From Nothophaeocryptopus gaeumannii (taxonomy: Eukaryota; Ascomycota; Dothideomycetes; Mycosphaerellales; Mycosphaerellaceae): DNA of 64,000 nt. The stretch lies in contig JASISA010000036.1 of assembly GCA_031771865.1 (NCBI GenBank), positions 868,001 through 932,000 of the forward strand. The letters run 5' to 3'. This document shows positions 31,871 through 41,956 of the stretch, piece after piece; the first letter of the stretch is position 1, and each line of letters begins with the position of its first letter. The position numbers were made by a program, and so were the translations under genes. The notes below the pieces were generated by a model. The model saw only the letters and a program-made list of their open reading frames with translations. It did not search any database and was not told the origin of the DNA.

Positions 31871-33575
31871 ATGCTGCAGCGCACGGCGACTGGCACTTGG
31901 ATGGTAAGGACACACTAATTCCAGGCGCAGTCCAGTGGACAAGAGAGACTGACATACGCGCAGCCCGCATGGGTACCAGAGTCCACATTCACCCTTTCTT
32001 TCCTCCTCATCATCTGCTCAGTCGTCCAGTCTACGACCGGCGGCTACGATGGCTCCATGCTAAACGGATTGAACATCCTACCCTCCTATACAGACTACTT
32101 CAGCCTGAATGCCGCCACCACAGGCCTCAACACAGCCTCCGTCTTCATTGGCGGCTTCTTCGGACCTATCTTCTCAGGTGTCATGGCCGATAGACTAGGA
32201 CGAAGACCGGCCATCCTCTGGGGCTCGCTCATCACATTCATTGGCATCATATTGCAGACAGCCGCACAAAATATTGCCATGTTCGTGGTGGCGCGAATTA
32301 TTCTAGGCTTCGGCTCAGCCTTCTCAGGAATCGCAGGTGGCGTCTATCTCTCTGAAACATACCCTTCTCGATACCGCGCCTGGGGAGTCGGGCTACTTAA
32401 CGACTTCTACTACGTGGGAGCGTTGATCGCAGCTGGCATCACCCTGGGGACCGGAACTTGGCAAAGCACATGGGCATGGCGCGCTCCCTCGCTCTTCCAA
32501 GGTATCTTCTCCGGGCTCTGCATCATAATCCTACCATTCATACCAGAGAGCCCGAGATGGCTCGTCAACAATGGATACCTCGAAGAAGCTCGCATAGTCG
32601 TTGCACAGACAAATGCCAACGGCGACCAATCTGACCCAGTCGTGCTCGCCGTCTACAAAGAAATCGTTGACACTTTAAAATGGGAAAAAGAAGAGAAAAG
32701 AAGCATGACTCCCTTGCAAATCGCCAAGGATCGTGTCGCCCGGAAAAGACTCCTGATCGGAATGTCAGCGGGGCCATTCTCTTGCATCGCCGGAAACATC
32801 ATCGCTTCATATTATCTAGGAGCAGAACTGGATACCGCAGGTATTACTGACAGCCTGCAACAACTCAAAGCCAACGTCGTGCTAAATGTGTGGTGCCTGC
32901 TTTGCTGTCTCATTGGCACGCATCTCTGTGCAAACTGGGGACGCAAACCCACGGCACTCACCACGCAATGCCTCCTCGTCATCTGCCTGTTCATCATCGG
33001 CGGCCTGGCGAAGAAATACGCAGATAACCCTGACGGCGCATCCCAGAGCTTGGTCTACGGTAACGTGGCCGTCATGTTCCTCTTCCAGGGCTTTTATTCG
33101 GTAGCATGGACCCCGTTATTATACCTCTATCCACCAGAAGTCATGAACTACGCTATCCGAGCCAACGGCTTGGCATTCTCATCTTTCATGCTGAACGCTC
33201 TTGCGTAAGTCGTCAAAACCCCCTACTACCCCAATCAAACCCCTTACTCCCAGATCTCACATTGCTAACGATACCACCAGCGTCCTCCTCGTCTTCGTCA
33301 TGCCAATCGGCCTAGCCAATATCGGCTGGAAAATGTACATGATCAACGGCGGCTGGGATATACTAGTCGTCGCCCTCATCGCAGTCTATTGGGTCGAGAC
33401 GAAGGGCAAGACGTTGGAGGAGGTTGATGCGATTTTTGAAGGGCATAAACACTCTGACGTACCGGACGTTGAGGCTGTTAGGAAGGGCGAGGAGAAGTTG
33501 GATATTGTGGGCCTGGAGAAGCAGTTGGAGACGGAGGTTGTTGATATGAAGCATGAGAATATGAAGCGGGAGTAG
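31871..33575 (+). CDS. MFS sugar transporter (lactose-permease/hexose-transporter-like)
   Basis: Three exons: 31871-31903 (11 codons), 31964-33204 and 33281-33575; introns 60 and 76 nt with CTGAC/CTAAC branch sites; 522 residues. About 12 membrane segments. Sugar porter motifs: GGYDGSM in TM1, DRLGRRP between TM2 and TM3, PESPRW after TM6, the GRKPT repeat, and ETKGKTLEEVDAIFEG at the C-terminus. The plasma-membrane proton symporter role is from the family. The tiny first exon is required because the frame has no good ATG before TM1; ATG 32072 inside TM1 would truncate it. Divergent from the acetyltransferase. Confidence 0.9.
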
Positions 33576-33770
33576 ATGATTTAATGGGTGAATTAATGAG
33601 TGAATGATCGAAATTACATTTTCTGAGCAATGAATGATGTGAGCCAAAGAGCAGTAGGTCTTCGAGAATGGCGTTTGACTCCCTTCCCTCCTAGCTCCCA
33701 TCCACCTCCCTTCTACCCTACAATCATCCGCGCGCAAGCCAACACCCTCAACCTGAAGTCACGAACGCAA

Positions 33771-34886
33771 TCATCCCTGCTCTTCAACCCCATTTCTCCT
33801 CCTCAACACCTCTGATTCATACGTATGCTCCGTCCAACACATCCCACAACAAACAACATGTTTCTCATCATATCCCTTTTGCAAGAACACATTCATCGGC
33901 TCATTACAACCCACATTCTTACAAGTATCCAATTCCCACAGGATTTCCTTCACGTGCATCAAATCCTCCCTCGCATCGATATACTTCTTCGTCTCCAATG
34001 TGGAAGTTTTGTCTGCACCTTTCAAGTGTGTGCGGAGACGTTCGTTCCTTCGGTGCATATGTTGCAGATCGGCCATGAGGTCTGTGGTGAATTCTGCAAG
34101 GTGAGAGGGGAGCATTGTGGCGATCTCCCGTTGGAAAGAGGTCTCCGCTGGGTTGGAGTTCATTGTGCCCTTTGTGCGAATTGTCTCGACGATGGCTTCT
34201 CGCAGACCTGCGTCTTGTGACAGTGGTTGTTCGTAGATGCTGTCGAGGAGCGTGCCGAGATTCTTAGTTTCGAGTTCTGAGTCCTTGAGGGTTTGTTGGA
34301 ATTTTTCGGCGGCTTTGGTGGCAAGGTAGGGGATATCGTAGTAGCCAGCAATGGCGTGGACGTCGACGTGGAGTTGGAGGAGGTCGTTTGTGGAGACATA
34401 GCCTAGGGGATTGTCGGGGTTGTCTCCGTCCGACTTCGGTGCAGGTTCGTGAGTGGCTTTCTCTAGCTCTTCGAATGCCTCATCTATTTCCTCACCTTCG
34501 GTGATGGCATCAAGATAATTCAGCAGAGCTCGTCCCAGCCCGGCGCTATTGTCGGAAGGAGGTTTGACGCCAGGAGAATCATAGTCTTGGGTGTACAAGT
34601 ACTGTATCATGCGGACGACCGTCTCTTCGTCGTGCATCGAATCAATGTAGATGCCGCTTTTCGACTCCTTCCAGCCGGGCTCTATCATGACCGCGTTCAA
34701 TACGTTGGACTGTGAGCAGACCACGGCGCGATGGAGTGGGATCGAAAGAAAGCCGCAAGTGAAAGTCATGTCGCTGTGTTCGGATTTGAGATATAGCGAC
34801 GCGATGCTATCGAGACAGCCGCCGCGTTGATGCTGATCTGACATGGTGATCGCAGTGGCTATCACCGTTGGAGTGAATAACGACAT
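33771..34886 (-). CDS. BTB/POZ-domain protein with a cysteine-rich C-terminus
   Basis: Intronless, 371 residues. The BTB fold starts near residue 24 (SIASLYLKSEHSDMTFTCG, then HRAVVCSQSNVL and MIQYLYTQDY). The region ~175-220 (HVDVHAIAGYYDIPYLATKAAEKF) is the BACK-like helical extension usual in fungal BTB proteins. The C-terminus has five cysteines (322, 327, 346, 347, 350) in C-x4-C and CCxxC arrangement, suggesting a metal site. Family members often recruit substrates to Cul3, but this large fungal group is functionally unassigned. The role is therefore open. Convergent with the MFS gene. Confidence 0.82.
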   Translation of the reverse strand: MSLFTPTVIATAITMSDQHQRGGCLDSIASLYLKSEHSDMTFTCGFLSIPLHRAVVCSQSNVLNAVMIEPGWKESKSGIYIDSMHDEETVVRMIQYLYTQDYDSPGVKPPSDNSAGLGRALLNYLDAITEGEEIDEAFEELEKATHEPAPKSDGDNPDNPLGYVSTNDLLQLHVDVHAIAGYYDIPYLATKAAEKFQQTLKDSELETKNLGTLLDSIYEQPLSQDAGLREAIVETIRTKGTMNSNPAETSFQREIATMLPSHLAEFTTDLMADLQHMHRRNERLRTHLKGADKTSTLETKKYIDAREDLMHVKEILWELDTCKNVGCNEPMNVFLQKGYDEKHVVCCGMCWTEHTYESEVLRRRNGVEEQG

Positions 34887-35165
34887 TTGATCTCAACGAC
34901 GTCGAGCGAGTAGATCTGCTTTATTGATGTCGCAAGTGACGGTCCAAGCGTTGTATGCAAGTAAATTTTGCAGTATGTCGTGCTGCGGGATGCATACTTG
35001 GTGAAGACGAAGTAGATGTTTGGAAGACCAAACAAGCAGGTCTCACCCACCGTGATTCAGAGGAAGCAAGACAGACAGGCCTCGCACCTGTCTCGCAAGA
35101 CAATGTTGTTCACGCAAGAGACGGTTGTCCAAACACAAGCATGGCGCCTTCTTCGATGTCTGAGC

Positions 35166-36046
35166 TTACAGCTTATGTCTCTTCTGACCCGTTGCAACCT
35201 TCCTGAACTCTTCTTGTGGTACACCCTTCATGAACACCTCCAGCCCGCTGAACACCTCTTTGACACCGAGAGAGTCATACAGGTCTCTCTCCGGGGCTCT
35301 CATCAGGTTCTTGATTCTGATCAACGATTCTGGCACCAAATGCGGGCCCAGTCTGTTATCCACTTCTTCCAGCACCAGCTTCAGGAACTTGTCGCTCTCT
35401 TCTGGCTTTGTATCAAACGTCTTGTTGACATAACCGCACTGTACCAGCTCTTCGCAAGTAATACGTTTCGACATGAGAAGAGCTTCTGGTCCCCTAGCCG
35501 GGCCTAATCTGTTCAGCATTGCGCGACTGGAAAGGCCTTCAGCGACCAGGCCGAGCGAGGTGAAGGGGCAGAGTAGGTAGGCATGCGGTGCGGCGTATAC
35601 GAAGTCGGACATCGAGACCAGTGCAGCAGCGATGCCTACGACAGGGCCATTGAGTGCGGTCACGATGATCTTTCGGTGCGAGTAGAATGCTTGGGTGATG
35701 TTCATGTTGTACGCCGCGAAGGACTGCAGCCATTGCTTGTACTGCTCATCGGCGGGTCCCTTGTTCTGGCCAGCCACAGACACGTCGGCGCCTCTGTTTT
35801 CCGTCAGTTTCATAATGCCTTTCTGGGCTTCCAATCGGCATACGCGCTGAAGAAGCGGCCTGTCCCAGCCAGGACAGTCACGAACACATCATCCCTCCCA
35901 TCGAGATGTCGCATGCATTGTGACAGATTGAAGAAGAGGTCTTGGCTCAAAGCACCGAGCTTCTTGGGTTGGTTGATCCTGATGATACCGACTCTGCCTC
36001 TGATCTCGAGCTTGACCTCGTCGACTGGTCTAGGTGCTTTGTCCAT
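35166..36046 (-). CDS. ECI1: Enoyl-CoA hydratase/isomerase, delta3-delta2-enoyl-CoA isomerase-like, ending HKL
   Basis: Two exons, 36046-35844 and 35793-35166, 50 nt intron (GTATGC donor, CTGAC branch); 276 residues. The splice joins GRFFSA to GADVSV, recreating the crotonase oxyanion segment FFSAGADVS. The second oxyanion loop is NGPVVGIAAA, and SDFVYA and the F-x-PFTSLGL strand follow. This is the ECI pattern used to shift cis/trans-3 double bonds during beta-oxidation of unsaturated fatty acids. The protein ends RHKL, a conservative variant of the PTS1 consensus; yeast Eci1 uses HRL, so peroxisomal location is plausible. The symbol is given by similarity of motif and tail; related crotonases of other specificity are possible. 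Confidence 0.82.
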
Positions 36047-36628
36047 AATGAGCGGAGAAGGAGAGATTGCTCCTGAGAAGAGGTGGGAACGAATGGAACA
36101 ATGAGAGACAGAACTTTCCTTGTGTTCAGTGATCAGAAGCGATTCCGTGCAGCTGACATCCGCCTTTCAGGCCTCGGAGACACATGGTTGTGGCTAAACG
36201 ATGGTGATGAGAGGAGAGGTGAGGAGCTGCGGCAGCCGAGGATGTTCGAGCAGCCGATGATTGCTCAATATCTGATCGGTCATCCATAAATATTTCAAGC
36301 AACAGCCTTTGGCATTAACCTTGGGAGTCTTATCTGCTAACAACTCTGTTCCTTCTCGTTCTCCACCATCTCTTACAGCTTCATAGTTCTATGTCTCATG
36401 ATCTCTCAGTCTTGCTCACAATGGCAACCCAAAACAAGCAGTCCGTAGGCGCGCGGGGACCATCACGTCACCGACAGGCTTGTCCGCTGTAGAACTATGC
36501 CTGCTCGAAGGATTTGTGCACAAAGGGATGTACAAGTCGTGATTCGTAATCGAGGTTTGTACCATTTGAGAAGGTAGGTGCCTCCTCTATCCATGTAATA
36601 CTCACTCTTGAGCCCACGAGCCTTCGAG
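36047..36628. promoter_or_regulatory. Divergent region between isomerase and bZIP-like gene
   Basis: 582 bp between divergent starts with pyrimidine-rich leader-like tracts (36330-36410). No coding feature supported; a further 5' exon of the bZIP-like gene could lie here. Confidence 0.35.
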
Positions 36629-37230
36629 ATGCCGAGCAGCAAGACCCAATCTGAGTCTAGCGGAAGCGGTCCGGACGATTGGAGCAGCATCAGCGATCCC
36701 AAGGCCAGAAAACGGATCCAAGACCGTCTGGCTCAACGATTGAGACGGAGGAGACTGCGAGATGCAAATAAGACTCAGGACTCCGCCGATGACTCGAGCA
36801 ATCTTTCACTAGCGAGTACCACAGGGAGAGATTCGCCTCCAGTCCAGAGCTTCAGCCTGGCATACGAGATACCTACTCCAACGACCGTGTTCGCCGCGCT
36901 CTTCATCAACGGAAAGATACTGAACTTGACCTGCTTCGACCCGGTTGCGCGGAAATCTCCGCCCGTTTCAGACCATGTCCCGGCACCATTGCGTCCTACA
37001 GCAACCCAGCTCCTCACACTACACACCACCGGGATAGATAGATTTCATTCCCGAGAATGAGAGACAACTTCATCAACTTGGAGAACTTGCTGGACACTGA
37101 AGACTTCTCTCAAGACCTGTTCACGTCTCCAAGCTTCACCATTACTCCTGGCGCAGCTTCATGGGATCCTAGAGCTTGGACGATCGAGAAGTCATTTGCC
37201 GATAAATGGGGTTTCTTATTCGACCCCTAG
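36629..37230 (+). pseudogene. bZIP-like DUF3425 transcription factor with a 1-nt frameshift
   Basis: From ATG 36629 the frame gives DDWSSISDPKARKRIQDRLAQRLRRRRLR, the degenerate bZIP basic region typical of DUF3425 regulators, then a linker and PTATQLLTLH, where DUF3425 begins. At ~37042-37050 the frame ends after a few wrong codons, but the next frame picks up exactly the missing DUF3425 sequence (FPRMRDNFI ... AWTIEKSFADKWGFLF) until TAG 37228-37230. A one-base loss between TTT and CATTCCCG explains this; there is no GT...AG intron in the gap. The gene is broken, or the assembly lost one base. If intact it would be a ~200-residue nuclear regulator. Confidence 0.75.
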
Positions 37231-37278
37231 GCCGAACGCTGAAGAGGAGTACCGCTATGATCCGACTGATCCAATTCC

Positions 37279-38142
37279 TCATGCCTTACCCGCAACATCT
37301 AAGAACCAATCGAATACCTCCTGCGCGTGGCTACTAGCGACCGGGACATGATCGGCCTGAATCTTCGTCACGTCCACCTTGCCGCCATTTGCTTTCTCAA
37401 TCCTCTCAATCGCCTTCTTCTGGTAAGCTGGTGGAATGCAAAGATCCTTCTCACACAGCAACCACGAAACCGGAACATCCTTATATCCAGCATGCGTCAA
37501 CTCATTCGCGAAACTCACAGACGAATGAGCAGGCATGCTCTTCACCCAAGCCATGCCCTCATCTTTCGGAAGATCCGTAAAGCATACCCGTGCAGTAAGA
37601 GGAATGTCGACATGGAACATCCATCCGGATTCCTGTGCTCTGTTAGTGAAGATCCTATCACGACTCCCACCAAAAGGTCTGAGGAATTGTTCTGGAGTGC
37701 CTCTTACAGCGACTTGCGGCGCCACCCTGTCCTCCTCAGGAACCTCCTGCAACTCTCCCGCCGCCATGCCCCCAATCTCCGGGACCAAACTCGTCATATA
37801 CGCCAACTTCACAACTCCCCCCTTCTTCCCCGCCTTCTCCCTCTCCGCCTTCGTCAACCCTTTCGTACTCTGACTAGCCGGGATCCCACCATACGAATGC
37901 GCGAATACAATCACGTCTTTCCCTTCATCGGCTAATTTCTCGATTGTGGAGGCTATCTGGCTGGCGTCGTCATACATGGATGGAGGGGCATCGGAACCTG
38001 GTTGGCCGGCTGAGGTGCCGGAGGTGTGGTTTTGGAGGACGGTGATTTCGTAACCTTTCGCTTTGACGGCTGAGGCGACATTATCGTAGAAGGAGGAGAT
38101 GGCGAAAGAGCCAGGGACGAGGATTAGGGAGGGTTTAGACAT
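37279..38142 (-). CDS. Alpha/beta hydrolase with a stop-free 75-nt intron
   Basis: The unspliced frame is 287 residues: strand LILVPGSF, nucleophile motif AHSYGG (Ser84), and a cap region; His is in the C-terminal ADHVPVASS. I propose an intron 37707-37633: donor GTAAGA, branch CACTAAC, acceptor CACAG, phase 0, length 75 with no stop codon. Removing it joins APQVA to ESGWMFHVDIPL, as in relatives, and gives 262 residues. Both forms stay in frame, so intron retention would not be degraded. Substrate unknown; the family includes salicylate-esterase-like and lactonase-like enzymes. A weak TATA-like TATAAAC lies at 38264-38258 on the same strand. Confidence 0.82.
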   Translation of the reverse strand: MSKPSLILVPGSFAISSFYDNVASAVKAKGYEITVLQNHTSGTSAGQPGSDAPPSMYDDASQIASTIEKLADEGKDVIVFAHSYGGIPASQSTKGLTKAEREKAGKKGGVVKLAYMTSLVPEIGGMAAGELQEVPEEDRVAPQVAVRGTPEQFLRPFGGSRDRIFTNRAQESGWMFHVDIPLTARVCFTDLPKDEGMAWVKSMPAHSSVSFANELTHAGYKDVPVSWLLCEKDLCIPPAYQKKAIERIEKANGGKVDVTKIQADHVPVASSHAQEVFDWFLDVAGKA

Positions 38143-38617
38143 TTTGGCTTCTTGTTCTGCAATCTCGAATTATCGGTATATTCGTCCGAGGGTGACTGCT
38201 TGCGGCGAGGTCAATCGTACAATTGCGGGGGGATGAAGAGCGTGTTTTGTGAGCTTTGTTTATACTGCAGTGGCCAAGCACTTATTTACATTGACTCCCT
38301 CCAGAGCTGCTCACTGACTCCGAGCGTATAAAAGAAAACCCAAGCGCTTTCGTATAATGTAGGATCAGCGACATGAGGGCCGATTTTCTGACAGTCAGAA
38401 AAAGTGGGGACCGAGGGTCAGAAAGACAGGCACAGAAGGGAGCGGAGAAATATACCCCGTCGCCGTTCGTGAGAGCTGTTTACTGCTTTGCGTTAAGTCA
38501 TGCATATGAAGGATTCACCAAGCCGATGCATTCAGCTCTGCCAAGCCCATCTTGAGCACGTGGCATTGAGGGCATATGAGTGAGTAGTGACTTTGTCCCT
38601 ATCATCAGGAGTATACT
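38143..38617. other. Intergenic
   Basis: 475 bp between two minus-strand genes. Contains the hydrolase promoter (TATA-like 38258-38264) and a plus-strand TATAAAA at 38327-38333 followed by only a 60-codon ORF that I do not regard as a gene. Confidence 0.4.
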
Positions 38618-39981
38618 TTACAGTCTGGCAATCTCCTTCCCACCAGCCCAATCCAAAGCCCAATAGATCACAATCATAAATTTCCTCCTCCAACTCCTCG
38701 TCCACAACAAATTCTTACTCCTCCAAGCCGCCCATGCCCTTGGTCCACTCCAATCTGGGTTTCCACCTACGACTCCGTCGTGGCCGCCGATATATGCCAC
38801 TATGGCTTTCTGTTTGTATTCGAAAGGGCGTTTACTGTCGGTGCCTTTGTTCAGGATGGTGGCGAGATATTCGGCTTTCTGGACTGCGACTTCGGCGGTT
38901 GTGGGGAGGAAATGTTTCTTGATATCGGCGGCGTCTCCTAGGGCGTAGACGTCAAGCATAGATTCTTTGTTGGGGTGCAAGACGTGCAGGTATTCATCTG
39001 TCATGATGCGAGGCAGGCCATCGGTTTTGGCGACTTCCAGGCTGTCGACTAGTTTGTTTTGTTTGTTGCCTGCCGTCCAGAGGACCATGCCACATCCAAT
39101 TCTTCCTTCTGCTTCAGTTTCGATAAAGTTGGGCTCTACGCGCTTGATCTTCGATTTTGTTACGACTGTGACGCCGCGTTTGGAGAAGCTGTCGATGGAG
39201 TAGGATCGTAGGGCTTCTTCGAAGGCTCCGAGGATGAAGGGTGATGCGTCGTGGATGCAAATTGACCACTTATCGGCCAGGTTAGGATATAGCTTCGCAA
39301 AGTCGTCGTTGAAGAGGTCGGACATCTCTGCCGACAGCTCGACACCCGTGGGACCTCCACCGACGACTATGATTTGGAGGAGTTCGCGCTGTTCTTTCTC
39401 GGAGATGCCGGGGAGGGACGCAAGTTCGAGCAGTTGCTTCAAGCGATATTGGACCCTTTTGGCGTCCGCTACATTCCGGACGAAGAAGGCATGCTCGTCT
39501 GCTCCAGGCGTGTGGAAGGTGTTGGTTGTCTTCACGAGAGGTTAGCAGGTACGCGAATTGCTGAGAAATGTTGACTTACGCATCCAGGCGCCAGTACGAG
39601 CCGATCATACGTAACATCGAATTGCTTCTCTTTTCCGTCGTGAGTATCGCATTCAGACTTGCATTTGCACGTTTTCAACTTGAAGTCGATGATTTCCACG
39701 CGTGCTTTGTAGTAGTTGATTGGCTTGCTCTTATGGCGAATTGGCTCTTCCGCTAAACTGAAGTCGAAAAGTCCGCATGCAGCACTTGCCTGGCATCGTG
39801 ATTAGTCTCGAAAGCCCCTCTAGTATATGGTAAGTTGACCTACCAACAGAGGCGTGTACGGACTCGTCTCTTCGGGCGAGATGACCGTGATATCGAACTT
39901 TTGGTGATTCAGATTCTGCGAGACATTGTATCCTGCCCAGCCGGTCCCGATCACTACAATGTGCTCCTTGCTGCCTGCCAT
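38618..39981 (-). CDS. Alternative (type II) NADH:ubiquinone oxidoreductase, rotenone-insensitive
   Basis: Three exons: 39981-39844, 39789-39580 and 39529-38618 (introns 54 and 50 nt); 419 residues, all phase 0. Two dinucleotide-binding folds: FAD GxGxxG as VIGTGWAGYN at the N-terminus and NADH GGGPTGVELSAEM in the middle; DVYALGDAAD binds the FAD near the C-terminus; the tail WRRKFMIVIYWALDW is the amphipathic membrane-binding part. Family members feed electrons from NADH to ubiquinone without pumping protons, at either face of the mitochondrial inner membrane. I see no clear mitochondrial presequence, and at 419 residues it is shorter than the yeast NDE/NDI enzymes, so a relative acting as another FAD-dependent oxidoreductase (AIF-like) is possible. 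Confidence 0.85.
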
Positions 39982-40831
39982 TTGTCCCGTTATTCAAGAT
40001 CCTCGGCTTCGTGAAAGAAAAGTTGCTACGGAGGACGCGAATATGTAGTCGATGCAGGTACGCCTCTCCCGCTCGTGTCCGCTGTGACAAAAACTTGGTG
40101 AGCTGTAAGAGGAAACGTGAAATGTACCAGATGAACCCGGTGAACTCTCTTCCCTACCTCATGAGGCGGACATTCGGAGACTACAGGAACACATATGGTC
40201 TATGTTCGATGGCAGCATGCTGTGTGTTTACTTCGGGTCCGCGTTGATGACGCATTCCGAGCAAGAGTTGAATGCGGTCTCACCGCGGACGAACATTTTT
40301 CAAGTCGAGCGTCCAGAGCTGAAGTCAGAGGCTGAGTCACGACGGTAACTATGAAGACCTGGTTTGTACTTGACGGTACGTTGCAAGGAAACAGGAGTTG
40401 TGCGGACGAAAAGGAGCGGAATCGTTTAGTGCCTGAGGTGTCAATGTCCCGGCGCCATCCGAGGCTCGTGTCAGCTCCACCACGGTTGGCGAAGGCTCCT
40501 GCATCATCATCGTCAGCTCCTCCTCGATCGCGCGTTTGAGCTATCGTGCCAGCGGCTAGTCCCACCAGCCCGAACGATAGCACATGACACTGATGGTCGG
40601 CCAAACATAGCCGTATGGCCAAGTCGCAATCGACGGCAAGAACTCCTCTCTCCTTTGCTATCTCATTGCTCTATTGATCACAACTGCCGGCGCGTCACAG
40701 ACAACGTATTGCTGACGTGCCATGAGGAGCGTGTGACCTGCCTCCTTCCTACTATTCTATCTATCTATCTCACCTCCTATCTCTACGTCTCTACAACTGC
40801 TTCTACTAGGTCCATAGCAATACCACCACCA
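39982..40831. promoter_or_regulatory. Divergent region
   Basis: 850 bp between the NADH dehydrogenase and the plus-strand 2EXR-like gene. It ends with (CTAT)n-rich and pyrimidine-rich leader sequence (40750-40830). No supported gene. Confidence 0.4.
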
Positions 40832-41707
40832 ATGGCTCCTAACGAGAAAGCCTCGCTCCTCACGATTCCGTGCGAGCTCAGGAACGCCATCTACCTCTAC
40901 GTCTTCGAACCGAATGAGAGCGACTACCTACCGAAACACCTCTCGCAACCCAACAACGAGCTCGCATTACAGCTTCGTCAAGACGTCCCAAACCACTATC
41001 GCGATCACCTCACATCCGAACAAACCAAGCCTCCAACCAACAACCTCGACATCCTACGAACCTGCCACCAAATCCGCCGCGAAGCCCAACTCCTCGCCCT
41101 CTCCCTAACACCCTTCCACATCTCCTCCCATCACGTCTCCCCAGACGACTTCTACGCCCTCTCCACACCCCTCTCTCCACCCAAACTCAACGCCCTCAAC
41201 CACCTCACCCTCACAGCCCGAATATCCTCCCTCCGCGCCCTAAACGAATCCTGGTGCAATCTCCCCTTCGGCCACCCATCCCTCTCCCTAACCACCCTCG
41301 TCATCATCCCAACCAGAGCGGAGGTATATTCCACCGGCTACGCCGAAATCGCCGATCTATCCCAATCCCACACATTGGCATACATCTTCTCCGAAACTCT
41401 CAAAGGCCTCCGAAACGTGGCCACCCTCCAAATCATCAATAATTCTTGTTTTAATGAAGTCGTATGGCGGTTATTTTATCGCTCCCTCGTGTACAGGATG
41501 TGGAGATGGGGAGGAGGGAAGTGCGGGGTGAGGTTTGAGAGTGGAGAGGTAGAGGAAGGGGGGACGACGTTAGAGAGGAATCGGTGGTTTAAGGCGTTTT
41601 TGGGGGGGAAGGAGGAAGAAGGGGTAGAGTGTGGAGAGGAGGTGGTGAGGTTGGTGGGTGTTACTGGGGAGTTACCGGATCCGAATCTGGCGGGGGTTGG
41701 GCCTTGA
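40832..41707 (+). CDS. 2EXR/F-box-like hypothetical protein
   Basis: Intronless, 291 residues from ATG 40832 (the frame extends 59 codons upstream without ATG). It begins with SLLTIPCELRNAIYLYVF, the short helix typical of the fungal 2EXR domain family, which resembles a degenerate F-box; then HQIRREAQLLAL and a leucine-rich strand/helix region. The tail is Gly/Glu-rich. Such proteins are common and uncharacterised in Pezizomycotina. Codon use is strongly C-ending in the first two thirds and switches to G-rich in the last third; I note the compositional break but see no frameshift. Confidence 0.7.
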   Translation: MAPNEKASLLTIPCELRNAIYLYVFEPNESDYLPKHLSQPNNELALQLRQDVPNHYRDHLTSEQTKPPTNNLDILRTCHQIRREAQLLALSLTPFHISSHHVSPDDFYALSTPLSPPKLNALNHLTLTARISSLRALNESWCNLPFGHPSLSLTTLVIIPTRAEVYSTGYAEIADLSQSHTLAYIFSETLKGLRNVATLQIINNSCFNEVVWRLFYRSLVYRMWRWGGGKCGVRFESGEVEEGGTTLERNRWFKAFLGGKEEEGVECGEEVVRLVGVTGELPDPNLAGVGP

Positions 41708-41956
41708 TTTGATATGGTCAAGAGAGCAACGAGAGTCATTGGTATATCGTGGCAGGCAGGGCATGGAAATCGACAGGTAACGATATCGATCTTGCATCAA
41801 TGCAGCGTACAGACAATGGGGAGGACGCGAACGATATGACTTGATTGTTCGATCTGCTTCTGTTTACAAGCCATACAGAAGAATTAGCGCGCACTGTTGA
41901 GCGCATAGAGTCTCTATGAGTAGTAGGTACAATAAAAACAACCGACAACTTTTACT

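Noticed and set aside
28014..33575. P450, acetyltransferase and MFS transporter as a specialised-metabolite cluster
   Set aside because: No backbone synthase (polyketide, non-ribosomal peptide, terpene) or dedicated regulator nearby; the transporter is a sugar porter type.
38327..38555. Small plus-strand gene after a TATAAAA box
   Set aside because: Only a 60-codon ORF of low-complexity sequence follows; no family or splice support.
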